Notes under the pieces: generated by a model
What the model was told of the DNA's origin: nothing
Database searches by the model: none
Seen by the model: the letters and a program-made list of their open reading frames with translations, nothing else
Position numbers and translations under genes: made by a program
Part shown: positions 43,667 to 54,923 of the stretch, in pieces
How positions within the stretch are numbered: position 1 is the stretch's first letter
Layout of the letters: each line of letters starts with the position of its first letter
Source: Blasia pusilla
Lineage: Eukaryota; Marchantiophyta; Marchantiopsida; Blasiales
Assembly: GCA_050084515.1 (NCBI GenBank)
Contig: CM114273.1
Location: 3,038,001 to 3,102,000 of the forward strand
Length of the DNA stretch: 64,000 bases
Reading direction: 5' to 3'

Positions 43667-45211
43667 ATGGCCGAGACAAATGAAGTTCTCAGCAGGGTCT
43701 TGGATGATATGGTGGAGAAGCTGGAGAAAGACCCTACGCTGCGCTGCCAGGACTTGCCCCTCGATGAACTTCTCGAGGCGCTGGCGGATGCGACGGAACT
43801 TAGGATACAGGTGGACGGACGGAGGGAAACAGCGTGGACGGACGGAGGGATGCTTGAATGGCTGGGGAAGGCCCTGTCAAGTCGAGAGTACCTGAACTTG
43901 CGCAAATGCGAACTGGATGGAGGGAGTGATTCAAAGATATATGAAGGGTTTTTGCTTGTGTTGCAGAGCATTGCATCTGGGCACTTGTCCAATTTGGAAG
44001 ATCTTGACCTCTCCTCCGTTGGTGTGAAAGGAGTGGAGCTGATCGTCGAGGCTGAGGAGGCAGGGCACCTGTCAAAGTTGGAAACTCTTACTTTATGGGA
44101 ATTTGACGATGAGTGCTGCGAGGCCCTGGGGAATGCCGCACTGAGAGGCCATCTCCGCTCACTGGAATCGCTCTGTTTAAGTGGAAAGTGGATTGACGAG
44201 GATAGGAAGGATAGACTGTTGAGTGATGGGGGTATACAGTATCTGGCGCGCGCGATGGAGGCCGGGTGCTTGCAGAAGCTCCGGACTCTCAGAATCACGT
44301 GGAGTGGAATGGGAGACCGGGGAGCGGAGTGGCTCACAGGAGCGCTGAAGTCGGGACACATGCAAGCTCTCGAATGCCTCGACCTGGGCAATCATCTCAT
44401 TCAAGCGAAGGGCTTCAGGGCCTTGGCCAGCGCTCTTGAGGAAGGCTTCGTTCCGTCACTAAAGTTTCTTTTCCTGGATCCGAGGTATGGGAATTCGAGA
44501 GAGATTGGGCCGTGCGTAGAGACAGATGGAGGGGAGGCCATCGCTAGAGCCCTAGCATCTCATCACCTGTCGCATCTTGAAGAGCTCGACTTGTGCTGCG
44601 TTGGAGGGGGCCGGACTGTCGCCAGCGTCTTGTCATCGCGTTCGTTTCCCGATTTGAAACTTTTGTACCTGTCGCGGACGGAGTTGGGAGAGGAGGGAGC
44701 GGTGGCCCTCGCGGAGGCGTGGGAGTCGCATCGGTTTCCGCGTTTAGAGTCGCTGTGGCTGGACCAGAACGAGTTGGGGGAGGAGGCATGGAAGGCGCTC
44801 ACGGCCGCGTTGGCCAGTCAATCCAACTCCACCTTGACAAATTTTTCGTGGGGAAGTCCGCCCAGTGATGACGTTATCGTAGGGCTGGCCACAGCGTTGG
44901 AGAAGAGCCAGAGCCACCTGCGAAAGTTAGGTGTGGTTGATCTAAGTGAAGAAGCTCGCATCGGAGATGTGGCTGCTGCGGGTCTTGTCAACGCCTGGAG
45001 AAATAACCCCTACCTCACTGCCGAAGTGGGCGTGAATTGGCCAGAGGGTAAGCCATGGGAGGACAATTGGAGAGGCTTTCGCAATCGGAACATGAGGAGA
45101 GCGGCGGATCTGGGAGCGCTGAGGGCCGAGCGACAAGTGGACGCAACGCACGGACGGGTCTTTCTGTGCGGGGCGCCGAAGGTGGGAAAGACACCCTCAG
45201 GAAGTCCTTGA
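43667..45211 (+). pseudogene. Roco-3: LRR domain with ROC cut off in the Walker A motif
   Basis: The 514-codon frame starts at ATG in a good plant context (CGATGGCC). It holds the complete RI-like LRR domain (about residues 1-460), the linker GKPWEDNWRGFRNRN and the beginning of ROC (GRVFLCGAPKVGKT, about 496-509). At about 45192 one base is missing compared with Roco-4 (AAGACACCCTC versus AAGACGACCCTC). This shifts the frame, and a stop follows six codons later. Downstream, all Roco similarity ends near 45220, so the GTPase core, COR and C-terminus are gone. The LRR portion is undamaged and could be expressed as an LRR-only protein. Its upstream block is nearly identical to that of Roco-4. 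Confidence 0.8.
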
Positions 45212-45359
45212 GCAGAGATTTCTCGCGTGAGGCGAACTATTTGCACACGGCTCCCTTGCATTTTTTTGCTTCCGGTACCTCGCAGAAATCAGTGCTGCAG
45301 CTTTTGTAGCCACGAGATTTACCAAGGATTGCTTCCACGCTCTGATGCCGATCAGCCCG

Positions 45360-46235
45360 CTTTCGTGATCACTATTACGACGACACTGGAGCCTCGCATG
45401 TAGTCAATGAATGAGAAGATTAATGCAGAGCACCTCCGGATCATCCAGAGATCACTACACGGAAGTTTCATTACGTCGTATATCTGGTGTCACTATTGGA
45501 TTCAAAATCAAACCCGGGAGGCTCGAAGTTTTCATGCAAATGTCTGATTTTCTTCCAGGGTTGTTGTTGACACAGAGAGGATCGCATCGCCAAGAAAATG
45601 TCTGATTGACGTCTCAGGGTTGTTGACACAACGCACATGGACTCAAGCGGGGATACATGCGTGCGGATAGGCATGAGTAGTAGCCATACCAGCACCTCTT
45701 TGCGTACCTGAGAGGTTGCTTGCTATGGACGGTGCTAGATCGCTGGTCCAACCAACAATAGGGGATAAGGAGGCAAAAGTCATGAAACGCCTCAGCCATA
45801 GAGCGAGGCTTGCACTTTCAGCCAAGTCTCACACCTACACACCCTCAAGTTTTTGGACCTTAGCTCCAGAGCTCTCTTGTCTCTTCGGGTCTTCCGGTCT
45901 ATGGTGAGAGGAACTGTTCATAAAGTGACATTTACTGGAGGTCCTCTGCCCCTCTAACACTGTACGTTCGCTACTTCAAAAAACAAAATCTACTGGTTTA
46001 TATCCAAATAAGAAGACGATAAGGTAAGTCGAAACGTAGGTAAGTAGGTGAAGGTGCGAGGAATAAGAATAGGTCTTTTGAATCTGGGTGATACTTGGAT
46101 GAAGCTGCTCGGTGAATATATTGTGAAGAGGTAAGTTTTGTTTGACGTTGTAAGAGAATCGGGATGTTTCTTCCAAACCTGTTTTATCCTGATGTGCAGC
46201 GCTCATGATCCTCCAGAAAAAATCAGTTTTGATTT
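45360..46235 (+). repeat. Block V, copy 2
   Basis: It follows the truncated Roco-3 and corresponds to 18640-19540. The first 75 bp are inverted relative to that copy. A weak third piece of that 75-bp part is at 62160-62235. Confidence 0.75.
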
Positions 46236-46534
46236 CAAATCTACGGAGGCCAAACAAATTTCCTCATTTCCTACATTTTCTGTGGTGAGGTGAGGGAAAT
46301 TTCCTACAGCATGCTTTAGGAAATCTCGTAGGCAAGCATGCTTTGGTGTGCCGATCCACCACTCCCCTTAACCAATGGAGAGGCCTGTACACAGATAGGC
46401 TGGCAAGCCATGTTCGGTCGTTTTCGAAAAAGACTGAGTCCAGATTAGATTTCTATTGACCGTGCCATGGTCAGTAGAAATCTAATCTGGACTCAGTCGA
46501 TGTTGGACTTCTACCCTATCGAGGATGATCAAAA
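46236..46534. other. Spacer with a long foldback
   Basis: No gene. It contains the 30-bp foldback at 46432-46498. Confidence 0.5.
46432..46498. repeat. 30-bp foldback, 7-bp loop
   Basis: Arms 46432-46461 and 46469-46498 are reverse complements with one mismatch in 30. This is one of the strongest hairpins in the window. Confidence 0.95.
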
Positions 46535-47075
46535 TAATTTTTACCCGCTTCACGTAGCTTCTTCTTCGCTTCAGCCAAGAACGTTGCGACACCGATTAGT
46601 CCGGACAGCCAGATTTTTCTATGTCATGACAAATGCTCACAGTTCACTAAAGTTCAGATCAGGTTCCCGATGGAATCTTTCAAGTTCTTCAGTCACTGGG
46701 GCGCCTGTATCGGCCATTCCCTGCACCCGTTGGCTTGACACGGTGCTAGACTGTCAGCTCAATCAAGAGAAACAAGCCATCAGGGTTGTTCGAAGATTGT
46801 GCTGTTAACGTTAGGTCTTGAACAGAAACTGGAGTCTTTCGGAGACAGTTCTGTGCACGAAATTCAATGCAGTGTTCGCAGAATACACACCATTCTTACC
46901 CTTGAATTCCGACTGTAAGAGCGTATCCGAGCAACTCCCTTGAACACGTCCAACAATCGATTCTTCTCCAGAGAAGCAGGCGTGGTTTGGCTACTTACAT
47001 AACAGACAGCGAGCTAGGAGCGACTGACATCTCACTGAACACAGCATGTCTGTCTATACGAAATACGATTCGTGG
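46535..47075 (-). repeat. Block R, copy 3
   Basis: It is in the same orientation as copy 1 (15656-16575) and closest to its 16060-16570 part. It is followed by about 190 bp of unique sequence and then block U, so U-R order matches 40048-42775 in reverse. Confidence 0.85.
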
Positions 47076-47264
47076 TTCGACACGATCGGTGCATGCGATT
47101 ACCGCTCATTTAGAGAATTTGGAGTGAAGGCCTAGATTTATGATCCTTTCGAGAAATTGCGGAGGAGTGCTTTCCGGTAATACATCTACACTCATTCCAA
47201 TTTTTTCTGCAGTTAATCTGCGCTTCCCAGTATCGTCATTGCAATATTTGAACTATCCTCCACC

Positions 47265-48186
47265 TCGGGGACTGGCTGGCCAGTTCATTTCATTTCCAGA
47301 GTGGAACAACTGATGGAAAACCTCAGACTCAAGTGAGATTCCTGAATTCAGCTGAATCCGAGCTCCATGGTTCGTCTGTCGACTCACCCCGCTTTCCATC
47401 CCCAGCGAAATCCAATCCTTCTGCATATCTGTCAAAGAGATCTAACACACTTGTAATTTAGAAATTGTAACTTCTTGCCTCCACTGTTGGTGTTCAGATC
47501 ATGATACAGTTGGTACTTTAAACGACGTCCAGTGCAAATCGGTCATTCATTTGCAAGAATCCTGTGGAATGATTGCAAGAGTTAGCTTTAAATCTGATTG
47601 GATTGGATTTGATTTCCACTTTAAGGTAACATCTGCTTCAGGAACCAGAAGTGTGAAGCAGATCCTCTTTAGAAAAAGTTGTTATGAAGATGAAAATATT
47701 TATTTGATCATGTCGAGATTATATTTGTCTAGCCATAGTTTTTTGATAGTGTATATATGCACCTCAGTGGTGGATTATAATCTCCTTCACGAAACTTAAA
47801 AGAATTCTGCACAAGAGACTCTCGGCATCTACTTCCAACTGGTTTGATCCCTAAAAACTCTCTCAAGCACGCTCGAGGAATATAGTACGACGGAGGAGTC
47901 ACGGTGTATTTTGCTTACTCTGTTTAGGAATAGTAATTGATCGGATCTGTCAAAATAGCTGACCTCGTTCTTCCAAGATGCGACCAACTGATCAGAGTGA
48001 TGAAGATCATACTACGAATTTAGGAGTGGAAATAAGTAGAACTACTGTATTGTATAGTTGCATCTTTTAATCTGTGGCGTGTATTGTGACATACAATACA
48101 TACGCGTATGATTTGTAACCATTTCAGTATATGAGTTTAGACTTCTCGCATAGGACTCGGAGGATCCAACTCTATATCATCTGAAC
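47265..48186 (-). repeat. Block U, copy 2
   Basis: Inverted relative to 40048-40970. It abuts block R copy 4 at 48187 without a spacer. Confidence 0.9.
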
Positions 48187-48800
48187 TCTGCATTGAATTT
48201 CGTGCACATAACTGTCTCCAAAAGACACTTTTGTTCAAGACCCACCGTTCACAGCACAATCTTCGAAGCTGCGCTTGAATAACCCCGATGGCTTGTTTCT
48301 CTTGATAGCTGACAGTCTAGCACCGTGTCAAGCCAACAAGGAATGGCCGATAACTGAAGAACTTGAAAGATTCCATCGAGAACCTGAAACTCAACTTTAG
48401 TGAACTGTGAGCATTGGTCATCACCTGGAAAATTTTGGCTGTCCGGACTAATGGGTGTCGAAACGTTCTTGGTTGAAGCGAAGAAGAAGCTACGTAACTT
48501 CGTCCGTACGTTGAGAGTCTATCCGCGTCGACTTCTTGGACAAGCGATTCCCCCAAGCGAATCGGATTTCCTGCATTATGGCAAAGCATGCTGTGGCCAA
48601 CAAAACTCCTGCGCCGATCAATTTCGGAAGCTTCCGATTTCATGTAGCAATTTGAAAATGATTCGGGTGAAGATGAAGCATGTGGATGTGGGTCCCCTGC
48701 GTTTATTTTTCTATGTACTCATGTTCCTGTGTCAGGAATTTGTCCGAGGTGGGTCTGGATGGATTCCCGGGAGATTCCAATGACTGGAGTATCATTAGCG
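48187..48800 (+). repeat. Block R, copy 4
   Basis: It is nearly identical to 42120-42775. It joins the Roco-4 upstream block without a gap, as in the Roco-3 unit. Confidence 0.9.
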
Positions 48801-49695
48801 TCTACAGATCACTTTTAAATGAGTATTACTTTGACAGGAAGTACTAGACGTAGTCAAGAGATGACCGGGAGGTAGACTGTAAACGTCAATCTTACTCGAA
48901 TGTTAAGAAAAACCTAAAGATAATTGTGAAACTGAGAATCTTTCCCCGAATGTCGTGATTTTTATGGACAGAAAGCCTCCTTTTGGCGGTTCAAAACACT
49001 CCTAATTTCTCGGGAGCTTCGTCGACAGGAAAGATGGGTAAGCCTCGCACTCCTGTAGCTCGATTTCCAGAATTCGTCGATCCGTCCCTGACTCTCCTCT
49101 ACCACTTCGTGAGTGGAACAGTTTTAAAATTGTAGAACTGACCATGAGGCTCGGTTAACCTGAAACTTTGTTCTGGTGCCCATCGCTGAACGTCCCGTAC
49201 TGACCCACCGGCATCTCACTAAAGTCTGACAGTCCACATGTATTTTTATATGACGTTGTTCCACTGTAGTACAGTGGAACAACATGAGGCCCGGTGGTTT
49301 CAAGCCGGGAGTACCGGAAATAAATGCTTGATGGATGACTCCTCTGGCTTTCTGATAGTCTTATGTTCAAGTAGAGACCTCAACGTCTGTAAACCTTTCA
49401 ATCGTGTCACTCATTCGCGAGAGCACATCTTCCAACTGGAGCTGTAGAGCTACTTTCGTAGAGACGGCAAGGCTCCTTGTGTTGTACTTGCATTACCCGC
49501 TGCATATGATCTTCACATTCATTTTGGGAGTCGGAGTTGTTTGGAGCGAAGTGCGTGAAATCTACGAGAGCGAGCGCGTACAATTTGCCTCTTGTAGCTT
49601 CGAGGTCTCTTGACCGACAGCTTCGGCTTACTCTTCCGATCCATTCAAGCATCTTCCCTGTTTCGTCGTTGCCGTAACTGTCTTCTTCTAATTCA
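48801..49695 (+). repeat. Roco upstream block, copy 3
   Basis: It is about 98 percent identical by eye to 42776-43666, so the Roco-3 and Roco-4 upstream regions separated recently or were homogenised. It ends at the Roco-4 ATG. Confidence 0.85.
49255..49283. repeat. Perfect 29-bp palindrome, second copy
   Basis: The same palindrome as 43226-43254. Confidence 0.95.
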
Positions 49696-52600
49696 ATGGC
49701 CGAGGAAAATGAAGTTCTGGAGAGGGTCTTGCATGATATGGAAGGGAAGCTGGAGAACAACCCTGCATTGCGCTGCCAGGACTTGCCCCTCGATGAACTT
49801 CTCGAGGCGCTGGTGGGTGCGACGGAACTTAGCATACAGGTGGTCGGATGGAGGGAGACACCGTGGACGGACGGAGGGATGTTTGAATGGCTCGGGAGGG
49901 CCCTGTCGAGTCGACAGTACCTGAACTTGCGCACATGCGGACTTAATGGCGGGGGTAATCCGAAGATGGTGGACGGGTTTTTGCTTGTGTTGCAGATCAT
50001 GGCATTCGGGCACTTGCCCAACTTGGAAGATCTTGACCTCTCCTTCTCCGTTGGTGTGAAAGGAGTGGGGCTGATCGTCGAGGCTGCGGAGGCAGGGCAC
50101 TTGTCAAAGTTGGAGGTTCTTTCTATAAATGGATTTGACGATGAGTGCTGCGAGTCCATGGGGAATGCTGCACTGCGAGGCCGTTTCCGCCCACTACAAT
50201 CTCTGTGGTTAGCTGGTGAGCGGAGTGGTGAGGATTGGAAGAATACACTGTTGAGTGATGGGGGTATACAGTATCTGGCGCGCGCCATGGAGGCCGGGTG
50301 CTTGCAGAAGCTCAGGACTCTCGGAATCCAGGACAGTGGAATGGGAGACCAGGGAGCGGAGTGGCTCGCAGGAGCGCTGAAGTCGGAACACGTGCAAGCA
50401 CTCGAACGCCTCGACCTGGGCAATCATCGCATTCCAGCGAAGGGCTTCAGGGCCTTGGCCAGCGCTCTGGAGGAAGGCTTCGTTCCGTCACTCAAGTTCC
50501 TTCATCTGGATCCCAGGGATGCGGGAGGGATCGGGCCGTGCGTAGAGAAACATGGAGGGGAGGCCGTAGCTCGAGCCCTGGCATCACATCACCTGTCGCA
50601 TCTTGAAGAGCTCGACTTGAGCCGCGTTGGAGGAGGAGGGGCCGTTGCCAGCGCCTTAGCATCGAGTGCTTTTCCCGATTTGAAAGTTTTGATCCTGACG
50701 CAGACGGAATTGGGAGAGGAGGGAGCGGTGGCCCTCGCAAAGGCGTGGGAGGCGCATCGGTTTCCGCGTTTAGAGCGGTTGTATCTATGGGAGAACGAGT
50801 TGGGGGACTTGGGGGAGGAGGCATGGAGGGCGCTCACGGCCGCGTTGGCCAGTCAAGCCAACTCCAACCTGAGTTTTCTTAGGTTGGGAAAGCCGCCACG
50901 TGATGAAGCTGTTGTGGGACTGGCCACAGCGCTGGAGAAGAGCCAGATCCACCTACGAAAGTGAAAATGGGTTGATCTAATAGGAGAAGCTCCAATTGGA
51001 GAAGTGGGTGCCGCGGCTCTTGTCAGTGCCTATCGAAAGAACCCCTACCTCACGGCCCGCCTGGATGTGAGTTGGCCAGAGGACAATTGGCAGGACAATT
51101 GGGAAGGGTTTCGCCGTCGGAACGACAGAAGATCAAAGGATCTCGAAGCGCTGAGGGCCGAGCGACAAGTGGACGCCACGCACGGACGGGTCTTTCTGTG
51201 CGGGGCGCCGAAGGTGGGAAAGACGACCCTCAGGAAGTCCTTGAGCAGAGCCTCGTCGCCCTTCCCTGCCTGCTGCTGGGCGCCCCCGTCTGGTCCAGAG
51301 CGAACTCGGGGCATAGAGGTCGTCCAAATCGGGAATGGGAAGCTGAGGCTTGCGCTTTGGGATCTTGCAGGGCAACCAGAGTATCATCTGCTGCACGGGG
51401 CCCTGTTCCCCGACTTGGCGTACACAGATGTGCACGCCACTTTGTTCGTGGTTGTTTGCATAGCCAACGCTGAAACAATCGATAATCGCGCCGATCACGA
51501 TGATATCCGCTACTGGTTGCGCTTCATTGCTTCCAGTTCTTTGAAAGGTGTGGAAGGGTTCAAGCGGAAGGTGCTCGTGGTGTTGAACCTTTTCCAAGGT
51601 GTTGCATGCAGCAGAATTGACTCGTGGAACTTATGGCTCGATCAATTCAAGGGAGATTTCCATGAAAGTCTGGACATCGAAATGCTACCTGATACTTCGA
51701 TGTTCGACGTCCGATCTCCGCGATCTGCCAAGCGCTTCAAGAAACTGTTGTTCTCGAAAACTCGAGAGTTGCTACAGGATAAGAAAATTCCAGAGATGTG
51801 CTTACATCTTGCTCATGAACTGCGACAATGCGGCGAGAATCAGCGGGCATACCCAGTTCTTAGCTGGACGGATGTGCAGAAGCGAGTTTTGGATAGTTTA
51901 ACCCCGGACGAAGAGTTAGTAGCCGCTCTTCAATATCTGAGTCAAGTAGGAATTGTCATCAATTTCCCCAGGGGAGCTTTGAGAGATGGAGGGCTACCAG
52001 ACTTGAGCCTAACCGTGGTAAGTCCGGAATGGTTTTGTAGAGAAATCGTGGGCCACCTCCTTCTGCCGGAGGCCCTGTGGAACCCAGCAAACGAATTCCT
52101 CCTTCGCAAGCAATTGGACGAAGTTAACTGCATGCCACTAGCGGTGCTCAAAAACTTCTATAAGGAGTTGAAAGAATTGCAAGTGAACGAAACCGTGGCC
52201 ATGTTACTCAGGCTGGGTCTGTGTTTCAAAGTCGGCACAGACAAAGTGTTCATTCCTGCCCTGGTTCCCAAGGACAGTTCCCTGCCCCTCTGGTGGACCA
52301 AACCCGAACCTGTGCCCGGCGAGTGGGTCATGGGTTTCACCTTGGTGCCCCAGGATGCAGATAGAACTCTACTCCCCGCGTCCCTGTTCGCAAGACTCCA
52401 GGTGGAATTAGCCCAAATCCAAACTACTGCCGGTAATGACTTTTGTGCCGGAAGTAGCTTCGTGGCTTTCAAAGCTCATGGCGTCAAGGTTCTGGTGGAA
52501 TACAGGGCCCAAGAGGTCAATGCGGTCACAGATCGTATCGATGTAATGGTTAAGCCCCTGCTGGAAGAGCAATTTGACTTCAGTAATGAGGAGAGAAGGA

Positions 52601-53916
52601 AGAGGAGGACTGAGCAGGTAAATTTCGCGGATTTCATTGTTAAAAAGCTGGATGGAATTCGAAGGAGCTCTTGTCCGGGAGTACAATTTGAAAAAAGAAT
52701 AATTAAGCCTTGGAGTGCTGATGACGAGCATCCAGGTATGGTGTCTAGAGATATCGGTCTGACAGTGCAAGGTATCATGGAAGATGTGAAGTCTCTGAAA
52801 CCTGAGAGTGAGTCAACACTGTGGAAGGTCGCAGGGCAAATGGTGAGCAAAATGGATTTGTTGAGTACTGAAGACTTGTCACGTGTATCCCAACACTTGT
52901 TGAAAACCACTAAAACAGCCCATAGAGAATGTGACCGTATGCAGGAAATTGGGGTCGCACTTGGGATTCTTCCCCAAGTGCCCTCGGGAACAGTTCCCAG
53001 GGATCGGCGAACGAGGTCCATGCCCAGGATGGCTCGGGCTCTGTCTACAGATTCTGGACATAGGGGAGGATGGATGGAGTTGAAAGTGGCAGCTCTAGAT
53101 GATAGAGTGGAGAGCTTAGAAGAGGAGATGCGCAGGGTGAAGGTAGAACTGAAGGACCTGAGGAGTGACGTGGAGAAACTGAAGACCGAACATCGCCAAT
53201 CGCATGAAAGACGCTCGGAGCTGATCAACAAAATCACAGGTGTGGAGAAATTCTTGCGAGAGGAGATGGAAAACACTGCCCCGCGTTACGCCTACGTCAC
53301 AGACAACGCGGATTCAACGAAGTGGATTACGCTTATGGATGCAATGAAAAAATCATGCAGATTGCGGTTACTCTGTGAAGCTAGATATGTAGATCAGCGT
53401 CTCCATGAAGTAAGAGGCCAAAAAGGGCATCTCGTCTCCGAGTTAAGGGGATGGGTGAAAACCTGCGTCCCTTGGTTGAAGATGTCCATCACCCTCCTAA
53501 CTGCATTCAGTACGGTAGGCGCAGCAGCCATTCCTGGTTTGGGAGCTTTGGCACCTGCTATCGCCCAAGCAGCTTTGCAGGTTGTGGACAAAGCAGTACA
53601 GGATTTGAAAGAGGCTAGCAGGATAATCACGGCTATTGAAGACTTCTCTCTTTCTGGATCCTCCGATACTGCGACGAGCCCTGGCACCAGTGGTCCCCTG
53701 GTTGAACAAGCTCCTTTGAAGGGACTCGCAAAGAGAGCCTTGGAAGATCTGCTGGGTAGTCTGACATCACATCAATTTCGTGAGGATTTCAAGTTGAGAA
53801 GAGTGAGATTTCAGGCTCCTATAGGTACAGGAGCAGATGGCCGGCAATGCGTCGTTTGGATATGCGATGAGTGCTACCCAGAATATGCCAAGGAGAACAA
53901 GGTTAAAGAGTTTTAG
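49696..53916 (+). CDS. Roco-4: full-length LRR-ROC-COR protein with one in-frame TGA
   Basis: From ATG 49696 (context TCAATGGCC) to TAG 53916 the frame has 1406 codons and one stop, TGA at 50962, at codon 423. The length is close to TORNADO1 (about 1380). The domains are an RI-like LRR domain (1-470, LERLDL and LEELDL repeats) and ROC with Walker A GAPKVGKT (503-510), DLAGQ (556-560) and LVVLNLFQG (627-635) in place of a canonical NKxD. COR follows at about 710-930, then a conserved middle (to 1120), a coiled coil (1128-1195), a Gly/Ala-rich hydrophobic segment (1257-1305, GAAAIPGLGALAPAIAQAA) and a CxxC (1390-1393, WICDEC). Plant Roco proteins act in signalling, but no role can be read from sequence here. 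No ATG opens the second part until about codon 663, so GTPase-bearing protein needs readthrough, splicing or RNA editing; otherwise this is a fresh pseudogene. Confidence 0.85.
50962..50964 (+). other. Nonsense codon between LRR and ROC of Roco-4
   Basis: Roco-3 and Roco-2 have TTA (Leu) at the aligned codon after CGA AAG. Here it is TGA, one T-to-G change. The frame on both sides is unbroken. The next codon is AAA, which is not a known leaky context (leaky TGA usually precedes CTA). Confidence 0.9.
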
Positions 53917-54888
53917 AGACTATCGGTGAAGTCTGCTCATAAGTCTATTCTCTGTGGGCTCGTTCAGGTGCCTCAAGTGCACCATGTGGTGAGTTCCACA
54001 ATCCAGTTCTGGATTTTACTCCCTTATATCACCGTCTAAATCATGTTTAGTCAAATTTTATCTTGGTAAGGTAACTGACGCGGATAGTTCCTGAAGTTTC
54101 CAATTTTCAGTTGCCTCGAGTTAGATAGATATGATGAACTCGACTGATGAACTTAAACTGACAGCACATTTTCAATACTTGACTTCGGACTTAGTCGACC
54201 GATGCACTGTGGAGGACAGTATCTCTTGGTTGTTTCACTCCCAACAAAGGGATTAGTGCTTCATAGTGACAAGGTTTCAACTTAGAACTTCTTTCGAAGA
54301 TGACTGACCATTTTCTTTTGTAATAATGACTAAACTCACAGAAACTACATATTACAGTTTCTTTGTGGGCTTAGACGGCCACCGCTTGGTCCTCCATAGA
54401 CGCTAAATCCAGCTCTCATTCAGTGGAATCCGGATGTGAAACTCTTCAGGTGGATTTCGGCCGGTAGCTCCGAATTCCTCACTCTTTTGGAAATGATTTG
54501 GTTATACTCTTCCGTTTCTCATCTACTGTCTTCTTCCTTTGTGTTGCAGTGGATGATCCAATCTCAGGAGACTGTTTAAATCTTCACTGAACTCCTCATC
54601 CGAAATGACAGCATAAGAGAGGTGCAGGTTAGCAAACACCACAACTGCACTGTTAGCAGAAGGAATCACACGGCTGTAGACAATGAAAAGCCCTGACGTT
54701 TGGAGGATGACACCAGGGGTCAATGAGGACTTTCACATACAGTCCCGATAGTCACCATATCATCGCTCAACATAGGTTTATCGTGATGCACGAAGACTGG
54801 AATTTCTTTCTTCCTTAGTTGGAAGTGTTATCTACATTAGGTTCAACTGGTTCAGATCTAGCGTTTGACTGGGAGGTGTTCTGAATGT

Positions 54889-54923
54889 GGAAGACTCTGT
54901 GTCGCTCAGACATAGAGTCTTCC
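54889..54923. repeat. 15-bp foldback, 5-bp loop
   Basis: Arms 54889-54903 and 54909-54923 match with one mismatch. Confidence 0.9.

Noticed and set aside
50950-51000. Intron removing the Roco-4 TGA (GT at 50961, AG near 50981)
   Set aside because: The only GT-AG pair directly around the stop is about 20-30 bp apart, far below plant intron size, and the paralogues code through this place.
52476-53276. 266-codon minus-strand frame opposite Roco-4
   Set aside because: It overlaps the conserved coiled-coil coding strand. The Roco frame is supported by paralogue conservation, the antisense frame is not.
51004-53916. Separate gene starting at GTG 51004
   Set aside because: GTG is not a credible nuclear start and the frame is continuous with the LRR frame except for one TGA, so one gene is the simpler reading.
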